From positions 21,906 to 85,905 of the forward strand of contig CALIRO010000020.1 in assembly GCA_938042245.1 (NCBI GenBank): a stretch of DNA of 64,000 nucleotides, given 5' to 3'. Both the position numbers and the translations under genes were made by a program. This DNA is from an uncultured Thermoguttaceae bacterium. GTDB taxonomy: Bacteria > Planctomycetota > Planctomycetia > Pirellulales > Thermoguttaceae. Below are positions 53,844 through 63,016 of the stretch, piece by piece (positions within the stretch are counted from its first letter, which is position 1; the number at the start of each line of letters is the position of its first letter). The notes under the pieces were generated by a model, which was given only the letters and a program-made list of their open reading frames with translations, had not been told where the DNA came from and did not search any database.

Positions 53844-56800
53844 ATGATGACCACTATGGAAAAAGTGCCAGTAAGGATTCCGTTTGATGCGGTCTTTAGC
53901 AGGCCGAAGCCGCCGGGGGGGCGTAAACGGCGTTGGCTCCGGGTGGTCTGGGTTGGGGGGATCGGGGTAGGGATTTTGCTTTGGCTGCTGCCCAGCCTGG
54001 TGGCCCATAGCTTTCTTTTGAATTGGATTGTCGGGTATTTGGCGGCGGATTTTCAGGGCCAAATCCGGGTAGGCGGGGCCACCTTAGGATGGTTTTCCCC
54101 ACTGGTACTTCGCCAGATTGAGGTCCAGGAATCCTCAGGGCGCCCTTTGGCCAGCATCGACCAACTGACCAGCAATCGTAGCTTATGGAAGCTCCTTTGG
54201 AATCAGCAAGACCTGGGCCAATGGCTGCTCGAAGGCGCCAAGCTCCATGTCAGGGTCCGCCCGGATGGTACCAACTGGGAGGACGCTCTAGCAGGTTACT
54301 TCACCGCCTCCGAGTCGGCCGCCAGGGCCGTCCAACTAGAGCTGCGAGCGAAAGATACTGTAATTTTTCTCACTGACTGCCGATCCTCACGCTCCTGGCG
54401 ATTGGAAAATCTTCAAGGCAGCCTGATTTTTCCGCCCGCACCGACTCAACCCTGGCAACTGGCCTGTACCGGCCAGGTTTTGCCGGCGGATGCTGAGCCC
54501 ACCGGCTCCCAATCCCAAAGCTCTCGTGGCTCTACTTCCCAACCCCAGGAGGCTTCCCAACCGACTGCTCCTCCGCCGGTTGACCCTGGACAGTTCCAAT
54601 TCGAGCTAAGCTGGGGGGGAACTCCTCCGGAAGCGGAGGGCAACGCGGACGGCCAACCTCTGGGCGGCGGATTTTTTCTCCTCCAGGGCCAGCGCGTGCC
54701 GCTCGGCCTGGCCGAGGCCATCCTGATGCGATGGGAACCGCTGCTTCATCTGGAAGGCCTGGGCAGCGGGTGGTTTGTGTACGGCTGGGGCGGCTGGACA
54801 GGGCATGTGGCCACAGGTCGGTCTGTACCTGCTAGCAATTTCACTAAACCAACTGATGTATATAACAACAGCACCTCGGCCAGCTCTGCCGCCTCAGCAT
54901 CTACCGGATCGCCGATCGCCTCCGCCAATGCCCAACCTACCATCCCTGTCGAGCCGGTAGGTTCTGCGTTGCCGGGAAGCGGGAACCCCCGGCCAGCCAT
55001 TGATCTGCCGCCCGATAGCGTGGTCATGCAGGCCGACATCTCCTCCGACGAAGCCTGGATCTCCTGGGAACGCTTTGTGCCGGAACGGTTGCAACTAAAG
55101 CCAATGAAGCTTCAGGGCCGCATTATTTGGACTAATGATTATCTCCAATGGGAGGACTTCCGCCTGGAATGTCAGGCAGGCCAACTGGCTTTGTCCGGGC
55201 GCACGCCGCTTAGTTCCCACCCGGCCGCTTGGCTGGACTCTCTCGGCCAGCATCCCTGCCAAGTGTCCGGCCGTCTGGATCTGCCCCAGTTGGTGCGCCT
55301 GTTGCCCCAAACTCTGCCCATTCAAGCAGAGACGCAGGTTACCAGCGGCCAAGTGGAATTTGGCGTTACCACCAAACCTAGTGTAGAAAGTACCACCTGG
55401 CAAGCTCATCTGACCACCAGCCAGCTAAAAGCCATTCATCAAGGCCAAGCGATTGAGTGGCCCGAACCTCTTCGGTTCCAGTTGGCCGCCCAGCAAACTC
55501 CAAAAGGCCTGCTGCTGGAAACATTCCAATCCGTCTCGGAGTTTCTGCGGATCGACGCCTTTGGGGCAGAAGCCGGTCTGAGCATTTCCGCCCAGATGGA
55601 TCTGGACCGCCTGAGCCGACGCTTGAGTCCCTGGGTGAATCTAGGCGATGTGCAGTTGGGCGGCCAAGCCAACTTCTCCTTAACCTGGACAAAAAAACCC
55701 CAAGACAGCTTTGAACTAGACCTGATGTGGCAGGCAGATCGGCTGCACGTGGTGATCCCCACCTGGTCGCTGGAGATTGCCGACGACATCCGCGCCCGAG
55801 CGCTGGTTACTGGAAAAATATCCAGCACTCCTCCCTCCACAGAGCAAAAAGCCGGGGGGGAAACTATTTCTGCCGGTTCCGCAGAACAGAAGGCAGCAAG
55901 GGAAGGTATTTCGGACGCTGCCAGCCAGAGTGCTTCCCGTGGTTCTCTGAGTGGGTCAACCGTATCGCTGCCGGTGGGGCCCAACTTGCCCCACCCTAAG
56001 CTCTCCCTGTACTCTCTGAGCCGGATCGATTCAGCTGTGGTGGCCTTCCAATGGGGCCACGATCAGGGGGAAATTCGTTTACGTCAGGCTGTTTCCGCTC
56101 CTACTTTGAAGAGCCGATGGCCTGTAGAAGTCCGGCTGCAGGGCCAGTTGGCCGACTGGGTCCGGCGTCTGAAGCCCTGGATCGATCTGCACGTCTGGCA
56201 ACCCAGCGGCGCCTACGGCCTCACTGCCTCCTTGGACCTAGGTCCGGAAAGCCTCCAGGTGCATGAGGCGCGGATGGCCGCCGCCCCGTTTTATCTCAAC
56301 GCCTTCGGTCTGCAAATCGCCGAACCCCGAGTGGATCTGAGCTTTACCGGCCAATGGGATTGGGCGAACCATCAGCTCCAGTTGACGCAGGCCCACTTCC
56401 AGGCCAATCCGCTGGTGCTGCAAGCCCAGAAGCTCCAGGTGCATTGGTCGAGTCCGGCAGGGGGCAGCCACACCAACCAACCACCCGCAGGCGCCAAACC
56501 CGCTGCTGGTTCCAAACCAGCCCCCAGCCTCCGCCTAGCAGGCCGACTGCAAGCAGAGGGAACATTAGATCATCTACAGCGATGGTTCGCCCCAACCAGC
56601 ACCAACACCTGGCGCCTTGCCGGCGCCTTTACCGCCCAGGCAGAATGGCAAACCGATCCTAGCGCTACCAGCGGCCTAGCTCAGATCACCATTCGACAGT
56701 TCAGCTATACGGCCTTTCCCGGGAGCCGACCTTGGCAACAGCCGGAAATTCAACTGGCCGCACAGGGCCGATACGATCACCAAAGCGGCCTTCTGGAACT

Positions 56801-57851
56801 TACCTCCTGCAACCTGCAAGGGGATGGCATCGGCTATGTCGGCACTGCCCAGGTAAGCCTCGGTCCACCATCGGTTGGCGCCAATCAGGCGGCCATCTAC
56901 CGGACCAGCGGCCAGGTGCAGTACGACTGGTACCGCCTTTCGCCGCTGGTGCGCAGTTATTTAGGTAGTGGGATCTTACTCCAAGGCCGGGGGGCGGAAC
57001 AGTTCCGTTGGCAGGGCCCGCTGGATCTGGCCTTAGCGGAAGCGTCGTTGGGGATTGGCTGGCAACAGATCGACGCTTACGGATTTCGAGGCGGTCCAGC
57101 CGTTCTGCGTGGACAATTGTCCCGTGGCATGCTCCAGATTGCCCCGGTGGAAATGGACCTGTGCGAAGGCAAACTCCGAGCCGCCGGCGCCGTGCGACTA
57201 GCCCCCGGGCCGATGGAACTTGTGGTGGAAAAAGGTTCTGCCGCCCGGCAAATTCGCATTAGCCAACAAATGTGCGCTTCCGCCTTGCAGTACATTGCTC
57301 CCGTCTTGGCCGATGTAACCAGCGTGGAAGGACGGGCCTCGCTTCTTTTGGACGTTTGTCGCGTGCCGTTGGCCAACCCAGCCGCCAGCCAAATCCAAGG
57401 GCAACTCGTCATCCATAACATCCAGATCGGCCCTGGCCCATTGGTCCACGAATTGGCGACCCTGCTCCTGAAGGAACCCACCGCCCGACTCAGAAACGAA
57501 GCGGTCATTCCGTTCACAATGGCCAATGGCCGCATCTACCACGAAGGCCTCGAACTGATCTTCCCTGAAATCACCATCCGCACCCAGGGCTACGTCGGCC
57601 TGGACCAGTCCCTTGCCCTGACTGCCGAGATGCCCATTTTGCCCAAATGGACCGCCATGAACCCCCGATTGGCCACGGCCATGAAAGGGCAAACCATTCG
57701 GCTGCCCATCCAAGGCACGTTGCGCCGGCCGCAGTTGGATCAAGTTACCTTGCGCCGTTACGCCGCCCAATTCCTCCAAAAGTCGGCCGAAAACCTCCTC
57801 CAAGAAGAACTCCAACGCCAACTGGAACGCCTCAAAATCCCAGGCCGCTAA
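53844..57851 (+). CDS. Large AsmA-like membrane-anchored protein
   Basis: Start at one of two ATGs from 53844 (AGAAAGG upstream). The 1335-residue product has a short cytoplasmic basic stretch, a single N-terminal membrane segment (about residues 30-57, WVGGIGVGILLWLLPSLVAH), and then a very long periplasmic part built from beta-strands. The first segment after the membrane resembles AsmA proteins (GQIRVGGATLGWFSPLVLRQ, then IEVQESSGRPLASIDQLTS). A Pro/Ser-rich insert of unusual length sits near 330-400. The C-terminal domain has LVVEKGSAARQIRISQQMCA, IQGQLVIHNIQIGPGPLVHE and GYVGLDQSLALTAEMPILPK, with the duplicated strands of AsmA/TamB-type lipid-bridge proteins. Those move lipids across the periplasm; here that is inference. 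Confidence 0.78.
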   Translation: MMTTMEKVPVRIPFDAVFSRPKPPGGRKRRWLRVVWVGGIGVGILLWLLPSLVAHSFLLNWIVGYLAADFQGQIRVGGATLGWFSPLVLRQIEVQESSGRPLASIDQLTSNRSLWKLLWNQQDLGQWLLEGAKLHVRVRPDGTNWEDALAGYFTASESAARAVQLELRAKDTVIFLTDCRSSRSWRLENLQGSLIFPPAPTQPWQLACTGQVLPADAEPTGSQSQSSRGSTSQPQEASQPTAPPPVDPGQFQFELSWGGTPPEAEGNADGQPLGGGFFLLQGQRVPLGLAEAILMRWEPLLHLEGLGSGWFVYGWGGWTGHVATGRSVPASNFTKPTDVYNNSTSASSAASASTGSPIASANAQPTIPVEPVGSALPGSGNPRPAIDLPPDSVVMQADISSDEAWISWERFVPERLQLKPMKLQGRIIWTNDYLQWEDFRLECQAGQLALSGRTPLSSHPAAWLDSLGQHPCQVSGRLDLPQLVRLLPQTLPIQAETQVTSGQVEFGVTTKPSVESTTWQAHLTTSQLKAIHQGQAIEWPEPLRFQLAAQQTPKGLLLETFQSVSEFLRIDAFGAEAGLSISAQMDLDRLSRRLSPWVNLGDVQLGGQANFSLTWTKKPQDSFELDLMWQADRLHVVIPTWSLEIADDIRARALVTGKISSTPPSTEQKAGGETISAGSAEQKAAREGISDAASQSASRGSLSGSTVSLPVGPNLPHPKLSLYSLSRIDSAVVAFQWGHDQGEIRLRQAVSAPTLKSRWPVEVRLQGQLADWVRRLKPWIDLHVWQPSGAYGLTASLDLGPESLQVHEARMAAAPFYLNAFGLQIAEPRVDLSFTGQWDWANHQLQLTQAHFQANPLVLQAQKLQVHWSSPAGGSHTNQPPAGAKPAAGSKPAPSLRLAGRLQAEGTLDHLQRWFAPTSTNTWRLAGAFTAQAEWQTDPSATSGLAQITIRQFSYTAFPGSRPWQQPEIQLAAQGRYDHQSGLLELTSCNLQGDGIGYVGTAQVSLGPPSVGANQAAIYRTSGQVQYDWYRLSPLVRSYLGSGILLQGRGAEQFRWQGPLDLALAEASLGIGWQQIDAYGFRGGPAVLRGQLSRGMLQIAPVEMDLCEGKLRAAGAVRLAPGPMELVVEKGSAARQIRISQQMCASALQYIAPVLADVTSVEGRASLLLDVCRVPLANPAASQIQGQLVIHNIQIGPGPLVHELATLLLKEPTARLRNEAVIPFTMANGRIYHEGLELIFPEITIRTQGYVGLDQSLALTAEMPILPKWTAMNPRLATAMKGQTIRLPIQGTLRRPQLDQVTLRRYAAQFLQKSAENLLQEELQRQLERLKIPGR

Positions 57852-57962
57852 CCCCACTAACCCATCCGCTTCATCCGCCGAAAATAAAATTGCCTTTTCT
57901 GCATCGATTTGCTTTCCAGTACGAGCAAATCCTCCATCCTCCCTTTGTCAGGAACGGTTACC

Positions 57963-58703
57963 ATGCGAGCGGTGCTTTTAGGCACGGGCGGGTACCATCC
58001 CAACGATCTGCGCCAGACAGCCTGTATCATGCTTCCGGAACTAGGGATTCTGCTGGATGCAGGCACCGGCCTGTATCGGGCCAAAAACTACCTGGAAACG
58101 GAACATCTGGATATATTTCTTACCCATGCCCATCTAGATCACATCGTCGGCCTGACCTACTTGCTGGAAATCGAGCACCTCCACCCATTGCAGCGGATCA
58201 GCGTCTATGGGGACCACCGGACGTTGTTGGCGGTGCAGGAGCATCTTTTTGCCGAGCCGGTCTTCCCTAAAATGCCCCGAATGGATTTCCACCCCCTGCG
58301 GCCGGAAATGCCGATTGCCGGCGGCGGCCTGCTTCGGCATTTTCCCCTACAGCATCCGGGCGGATGCTTGGGGTTCCGGTTGGATTGGCCGGATCGCAGC
58401 GTCGCCTATGTTACCGATACGCTCTCTGGCCCGCAGGCGCCGTATTGTCGGCATCTGGTAGGGGTAGATGTTCTGATGCACGAATGTTACTTCCCCGATG
58501 CGTATGCGGAACTAGCGGAAAAAACCGGACATAGTTACACTTCCGCCGTGGCTGAGCTAGCCCGTTTGGCCAATGTGGGCCAATTGGTCCTGGTGCATCT
58601 GAACCCGGCATCGGCGGCGAAAGACCCGGTCCATCTAGCCACCGCCCAAGCCATCTTCCCCGCCACTCAACTGGGCGAAGATTACCTTCAGATCGACCTG
58701 TAA
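57963..58703 (+). CDS. Metallo-beta-lactamase-fold hydrolase (RNase Z/PhnP-like)
   Basis: Start at ATG 57963, giving MRAVLLGTGGYHPNDLRQTA. The 246-residue protein shows the GTGG loop, LLDAGTGL, and the metal motif FLTHAHLDHIVGL (His, His, Asp, His), then a further His in the PLQHPGGCLGFRLD segment, Asp in VAYVTDTLSG, and His in the HECYFPDA and LVLVHLNP motifs. This is the ElaC/PhnP-type layout, as for tRNase Z or cyclic-phosphate phosphodiesterases, but without the RNase Z exosite arm. Substrate therefore uncertain. It follows the AsmA-like gene by 111 bases. Confidence 0.85.
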   Translation: MRAVLLGTGGYHPNDLRQTACIMLPELGILLDAGTGLYRAKNYLETEHLDIFLTHAHLDHIVGLTYLLEIEHLHPLQRISVYGDHRTLLAVQEHLFAEPVFPKMPRMDFHPLRPEMPIAGGGLLRHFPLQHPGGCLGFRLDWPDRSVAYVTDTLSGPQAPYCRHLVGVDVLMHECYFPDAYAELAEKTGHSYTSAVAELARLANVGQLVLVHLNPASAAKDPVHLATAQAIFPATQLGEDYLQIDL

Positions 58704-58711
58704 GGGCTTCT

Positions 58712-58731
58712 GGCAGCACGCAGGTGCTGCC
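58712..58731 (+). terminator. Hairpin beyond the MBL-fold gene, possible terminator
   Basis: ggcagcac / gtgctgcc forms a perfect 8-base stem with a 4-base loop, 9 bases after the stop codon. No run of T follows, so it may instead protect the mRNA 3' end or be a stray palindrome. Confidence 0.35.
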
Positions 58732-58835
58732 CGCAATATCCTAGAGGGGCGGAAGGGAAGCGCTATCGCTGCTTTTTGCCCCAGGTGCGTATCGATGAAA
58801 ACCTGAAAGCCCTTGGATCACGCGGAAGAGGAGGG

Positions 58836-59999
58836 CTATTGCTGTTTTTCGCCCGAGGCCCATTGGCGGAGCGTTTCTCGGGGCAGACGGGTGAAGGTGA
58901 TCTTTTTATAACCGCCTCGCTCCCAAAGGACGCCAACGCTCCCGTCCGCTAGCACTGTCAGGTCAGAGTAGGCCGCAGGCTCGGCCGCCAAGAGATGTTC
59001 CTGGCCAAAGCTCTTTCCATCGTCGGCGCTTAGTTGCAGGATGAGGGTATGTCGGCCAGGTCCTTTCGGACCGGTCCAGACCAATAAATCCCGCTGGATA
59101 CCCAGCGCAGCGCCTGGAACCCGCTCGATCGCACAGGCCACTGGTGTAACCTGATGCCCAGGCCGAGGTTCCGACCAGGTTTGGCCGTGGTCTCGGCTGA
59201 CGGATTGCCAGCGGTGAGGTCCTTTATTTTGACGGATGTCCATCAGCAGGCTGCCGTCGGCCAGTTCCACCAGTTGGTTTTCATCGCCCTCTTTGCCGCC
59301 GGGGACAAACTGGCTTCGGCGCCAGGTGCGTCCCTGGTCGTCGCTATAAATCACGAAATTGTTCCATCCTTCGTATTTCCAACAGGGGACCAGAAGCCGA
59401 CCTTGGCGATCCTGCACGGCCCCACCCGGACCCGGCACCGTAATCCGCCAATGGGGGTCTTTCATGTCCCGGGCCACGCTGGTTAGGTCCATCGGATCGG
59501 ACCAGGTTCGGCCATGATCATCGCTCCACCGGGCCAAAAGCAGCACATCGTCCGTACCGGGTCGGGCCGTGTGGGTGCCCCGTTCGGGTCGGCATCGAAT
59601 ATAAAACAGCCAAAGGCGCTTGTTCGTCCGATCCAGCAAGGTGGCCGGATTGGCCGCGGACCAAAATTCCCCTGGATCTTCGATCACCTTCATGGCCGAC
59701 CAACTAGCGCCGCCGTCTTCGCTGCGTTTGAGCACCAGGTCGATGTCTTGCCCCCGGCCGCCCGGGTCGCTCAGATTGTGTTTTCTGGCCTCGGCAAAGG
59801 CCAGCAACGTGCCGTCAGCGGCTGTTTGGATGGCCGGGATCCGATAGGCAAAATAGCCGTCCTGACCGGCGTGAAAAACATCCACATGGTTTAGCTCTGC
59901 CGAGGCGGACCCGGCGGGCGCCTCCTTCGGCTCCCCGGCCGCTTCCGCCGCTGCCGCCATAACGCCAACCCATATCAGATACATAACCAATGGATTCAT
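58836..59999 (-). CDS. Secreted BNR-repeat sialidase-like protein
   Basis: The start is ATG 59999 (GGAGTGGAGGG upstream), giving a signal peptide (MNPLVMYLIWVGVMAAAAEA); an in-frame codon at 60065 is less likely. The 387-residue product is a six-bladed propeller of sialidase type: the FRIP-like YFAYRIPAIQTAADGTLLAF near the N-terminus (Arg of the catalytic triad), the following acidic residue in AEARKH, and five Asp-boxes (SEDGGASW, SDDHGRTW, SDDQGRTW, SRDHGQTW, SADDGKSF). Exo-alpha-sialidases release sialic acids; planctomycete members may act on other sugars such as sulfated glycans. Confidence 0.9.
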   Translation of the reverse strand: MNPLVMYLIWVGVMAAAAEAAGEPKEAPAGSASAELNHVDVFHAGQDGYFAYRIPAIQTAADGTLLAFAEARKHNLSDPGGRGQDIDLVLKRSEDGGASWSAMKVIEDPGEFWSAANPATLLDRTNKRLWLFYIRCRPERGTHTARPGTDDVLLLARWSDDHGRTWSDPMDLTSVARDMKDPHWRITVPGPGGAVQDRQGRLLVPCWKYEGWNNFVIYSDDQGRTWRRSQFVPGGKEGDENQLVELADGSLLMDIRQNKGPHRWQSVSRDHGQTWSEPRPGHQVTPVACAIERVPGAALGIQRDLLVWTGPKGPGRHTLILQLSADDGKSFGQEHLLAAEPAAYSDLTVLADGSVGVLWERGGYKKITFTRLPRETLRQWASGEKQQ

Positions 60000-60083
60000 A
60001 CTAAGACCCTCCACTCCAAAAAATGGACATAATTTACTAAGAGCTATTTTGTACATTTTAGGCACTGGCCCTCCAGCCGGTGA

Positions 60084-60660
60084 TTAGGTGCTCTTGGGAC
60101 GACGTGTTCCGCTCAGGATTTCTTCCAATTCTTGTGGAACGCTCAACCGGACCGCCCATTGACGAAGATAGCTCTCATCCAATTGGTCCTCCTGGACCGC
60201 ATAGACGCCGGCAGCATCCTCCAGGTGCCGGTCCGATGACGTCAGTCGGTTCCAATAGAGCTTATGCAAAATCACATCCTCCGGCCTGGCAATCCATGCT
60301 GGCGCGCCAAACAAGTTGACCTCCATCCGACGGGCAAACGCCGCCTGCTCGAACGGATTATCCCGCAACAGCCAGAAGTCCGCCCGCATCACCGACTGCT
60401 CATCCAGAACGTTAAAATGGTAGGGCGTCGGAAACACCCTCCGGAGGGATTCCGGCTGAATAAAAAAACCCTCTTGGAATGCCCTAGATCAATCGCTCCA
60501 CCTCTTCCCATCGCAAAGCCAACACGACATCCACATCATGCGTGCTGCGCGGGATTCCCAAGTAGTTGCTGGCCATCGAGCCAGTAAGCATGTACTGAAC
60601 CCCAGCTCGGTTGAGCCAAATGAGCAGGTCGATCAAAAATTCCTTCTGACTCCGCACCAT
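60084..60660 (-). pseudogene. Nucleotidyltransferase (AbiEii-like) gene with a one-base frameshift
   Basis: The start at 60660 (GAGGAG upstream) gives MVRSQKEFLIDLLIWLNRAG, then VQYMLTGSMASNYLGIPRST and HDVDVVLALRWEEVERLI, the G-S-motif and D-x-D of the nucleotidyltransferase fold. Translation then stops at a TAG (about 60487). In the next frame the protein clearly resumes: AFQEGFFIQPESLRRVFPTP, YHFNVLDEQSVMRADFWLLR, RMEVNLFGAPAWIARPEDVI, LHKLYWNRLTSSDRHLEDAA, to a stop at 60084. Joining the frames, by removal of one base near 60485, gives a plausible 190-residue protein. It is either a pseudogene or sequencing error, or shifted during translation. AbiEii-type toxins and other minimal nucleotidyltransferases are alike in this region. 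Its upstream partner is at 60779-61021. Confidence 0.78.
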
Positions 60661-60778
60661 CCATTCTCCTCGCCCCGGGCTGTCCATTCTCCATAAAGAC
60701 TTGCCCACGGGCATTCGCCGCCAGCGTGCCGTTGCCCGGAGGGCGCCAATACTCTTCAAGCAACCATCGTTTCTTCCG

Positions 60779-61021
60779 CTAGGCTTCTGCCGGGAAAGCT
60801 TCTTCACCCGGCAGTTGCCGCCGTTGCTGCGCCAGCCGAAGCCGACCTCGCAGGCGCCGTTCCACCTCTTCCGGGCTGGCCTGAGGAGACTGATGCCGGA
60901 TGCCTTCCCCGGCTAGCTGGGAGGCCAACTCATGAAGCTCCAAGGCCAGCCGAAGGCGCTGTTCGCCCGTCATCGCCCGGTACCGCTCGATCTGCCGCCG
61001 AAGCCTCTCCTCTGGCCCCAT
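60779..61021 (-). CDS. Small conserved-looking helical protein, partner of the nucleotidyltransferase
   Basis: An 80-residue protein, mostly helical: MGPEERLRRQIERYRAMTGE, then QRLRLALELHELASQLAGEG, IRHQSPQASPEEVERRLRGR and a short C-terminus. The HxxPxxSxEE pattern (HQSPQASPEE) matches the small open reading frames often found just ahead of nucleotidyltransferase genes in planctomycete, cyanobacterial and archaeal genomes. GAGGGAGAG precedes the ATG. It lies 118 bases upstream of the frameshifted nucleotidyltransferase, on the same strand. A toxin-antitoxin-like relation is possible but not demonstrated. Confidence 0.75.
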   Translation of the reverse strand: MGPEERLRRQIERYRAMTGEQRLRLALELHELASQLAGEGIRHQSPQASPEEVERRLRGRLRLAQQRRQLPGEEAFPAEA

Positions 61022-61132
61022 CGCAAAGCTCTCCCTCTTGCTCGCTGCCCTTCCCGAAGGGACTCAACTGTCATCTCTGCCCAAGCAAGCCGGATGCAAA
61101 CTCGCCTCTCGCCAGCGGGGGACTACTTCCGT

Positions 61133-61163
61133 TTGTCATTCCCGCGCACGCGGCAATCCCGCA
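61133..61163. repeat. REP-like palindromic repeat
   Basis: gtcattcccgcgcacgcggc followed by aatcccgcaa belongs to the family of dispersed palindromes of the form GTCATTCCCGCNNNNGCGGGAATCC; related cores occur at about 9915, 22757, 34242 and 38661. The same spacer also holds inverted arms ccattttccctt (about 61253) and aagggaaaatgg (about 61302), which might form a longer hairpin beyond the 3' end of the GlcD-like gene. Confidence 0.5.
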
Positions 61164-61277
61164 ATGCGCCCCTGCCGGTTGCCAGACAGGCGAAAGTGCT
61201 GGCTTGCTGCTTCCCCCAAATAGTCATTCTTCTGTTCATCTTTGGAAACATGTCCATTTTCCCTTACAACCTCCTGC

Positions 61278-62795
61278 CTACGGGGCGCCACCCCGGTGGT
61301 AAAGGGAAAATGGCTCCTCCGAAGCAAGCACATTGGAAGCGGGGGCAGATGCTGGCTGGTTGTCCTTGACCGTCGGCCGGCCGATCCTACCTCCAGGCGG
61401 TATTCCCGACGGCAGCACTTTTCCCGGCGCTAGCAGCCCCTCCGGGTCAAAGGCCTGCCGGACCCTCTGCATGGCTTCCAAGTCGGCCGGTTGAAACTGT
61501 CGAGTCATGAGCGGCAATTTTTCAATACCGATGCCGTGTTCGGCGGTGATGCTGCCGCCGCACTCCAAGCAGGCCTCAAGCAGTTCGTAGCTAGCGGCCA
61601 AGGCCCGGCGCCGCTCCTCCGGGTTTTCTTGATCAAACAGCAGAATCGGGTGGATATTGCCGTCGCCGGCGTGGGCCACATTGACAATGCGAATCTGATG
61701 GCGTCGGCTGATCTCGGCAATGCGGCGCATGATGCGCGGCAATTGCGTGCGGGGGACTACGCCGTCCTGGATACAGTAGCTTGGGCTGAGTCGGCCGACA
61801 GCGCCGACGGCCATTTTTCGGCATTTCCACAAGTAGGCTCGTTCCTCAGCGCTTGATGCATGAAGCAGTTGCCGAGCGCCCCAGCGTTGACAAATCTGCA
61901 CAATCCGGGCCAGTTGCTCGTCCAGCCCCGCCGACAGCCCGTCCACCTCAATAATGACCACCGCCTCCACATCCAGCGGAAAGCCGAAATGGTAGGCCTC
62001 TTCCACAGCGCCCAAAATGCCCTGGTCCATCAGCTCCATCGCCGCCGGAATTATCCCCTGGCCGATTATATCGCTAATGGCGTTACAGGCGCTGTCGATC
62101 TGGGCAAAAACGGCCCGAACCGTTCGGTAATCTTGCGGGTTCGGCGTAAGCCGAAGCCAAAGCTTGGTCAGGATGGCCAGCGTGCCTTCGCTGCCCACCA
62201 GCAGACCCAAAAGGTCATAGCCGGGCGGGTCCAAGGCCGGGCCCAGTTGCAGCACCGACCCGTCGGCCAAGACCGCCTCCAAGCCCAGCACATGGTTGGC
62301 CGTCACGCCGTATTTCAAGGTATGCGGGCCGCCGGCGTTGGTGGCCACATTGCCGCCCAGGGTGCTAGCCGTCTGGCTGGACGGATCCGGCGCAAAGTGC
62401 AAGCCGGTCCCCTCCAAGGCCCGGGCCAACTGAACATTTAATACGCCCGGTTCGACCACGGCCATTCGGTTGCGCAGGTCGATCTTGAGGATGCGGTTCA
62501 TGCGCGTCATGGCCATAAGGACGCCGCCGCCAACCGGTGTACAGCCACCGGCCAAACTGGTGCCCGCCCCCCGGGCCAAGATCGGAACACGATACCGCCG
62601 ACATAGCCGAACGATCTCCACTACTTCCGCCGTGCTTCGAGGAAAGACCACCAAATCGGGCCGGTGTTTTTCCAGCGTGTAGCCGTCGCATTCGTACACG
62701 GCTAGCTCGCTGGGGCTGCTCAGGACCCCGTCCCGGCCTACGATTCGCCGAAGCCTACGCCCAAGCGCCGAGATTGCCGCCCAACCCGCCTGCAT
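61278..62795 (-). CDS. glcD: FAD-linked oxidase, GlcD-like (glycolate/D-lactate dehydrogenase subunit)
   Basis: Start at ATG 62795; an in-frame TTG at 62828 is also possible. The 505-residue protein has the PCMH-type FAD-binding domain (VVFPRSTAEVVEIVRLCRRY, RGAGTSLAGGCTPVGGGVLM, FAPDPSSQTASTLGGNVATN, AGGPHTLKYGVTANHVLGLE, LVGSEGTLAILTKLWLRLTP) and the C-terminal cap with RIVNVAHAGDGNIHPILLFD and GGSITAEHGIGIEKLPLMTR, carrying His residues of the substrate site. Such enzymes oxidise glycolate or D-lactate, often with GlcE and GlcF. Neither is adjacent here, so the electron acceptor is unknown. The tail after residue 455 is Ser/Pro-rich. Confidence 0.92.
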   Translation of the reverse strand: MQAGWAAISALGRRLRRIVGRDGVLSSPSELAVYECDGYTLEKHRPDLVVFPRSTAEVVEIVRLCRRYRVPILARGAGTSLAGGCTPVGGGVLMAMTRMNRILKIDLRNRMAVVEPGVLNVQLARALEGTGLHFAPDPSSQTASTLGGNVATNAGGPHTLKYGVTANHVLGLEAVLADGSVLQLGPALDPPGYDLLGLLVGSEGTLAILTKLWLRLTPNPQDYRTVRAVFAQIDSACNAISDIIGQGIIPAAMELMDQGILGAVEEAYHFGFPLDVEAVVIIEVDGLSAGLDEQLARIVQICQRWGARQLLHASSAEERAYLWKCRKMAVGAVGRLSPSYCIQDGVVPRTQLPRIMRRIAEISRRHQIRIVNVAHAGDGNIHPILLFDQENPEERRRALAASYELLEACLECGGSITAEHGIGIEKLPLMTRQFQPADLEAMQRVRQAFDPEGLLAPGKVLPSGIPPGGRIGRPTVKDNQPASAPASNVLASEEPFSLYHRGGAP

Positions 62796-63016
62796 CGTAT
62801 TGTTCCCCAAACACAATCCTCCCCACAAGCCGGTCCCTATACCTCCTTATTATTCTCCTTGCCCCACCAGCGCACGTCCAGCTCCCGGACCCGTTTTTTC
62901 CCATGGCCCTGCTTGTAGCAAAACGCCCCATAGAACATAATTCTATTGTATCGGCTCCGGTGCTTGGCCGAGCGGCTTCTTTCGCATGGCCTTTGTCCGG
63001 CTTAGGAGGTGGGGCA

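Noticed and set aside
53084..53854. Minus-strand frame of 256 codons over the coiled-coil gene
   Set aside because: Pro/Gly/Ser-rich complement of Gln/Ala/Leu codons, no family, no start signal.
60536..60763. Open frame LEEYWRPPGNGTLAANARGQ ahead of the nucleotidyltransferase
   Set aside because: It overlaps the nucleotidyltransferase N-terminus in another frame, starts without a Shine-Dalgarno sequence and matches no family I know.
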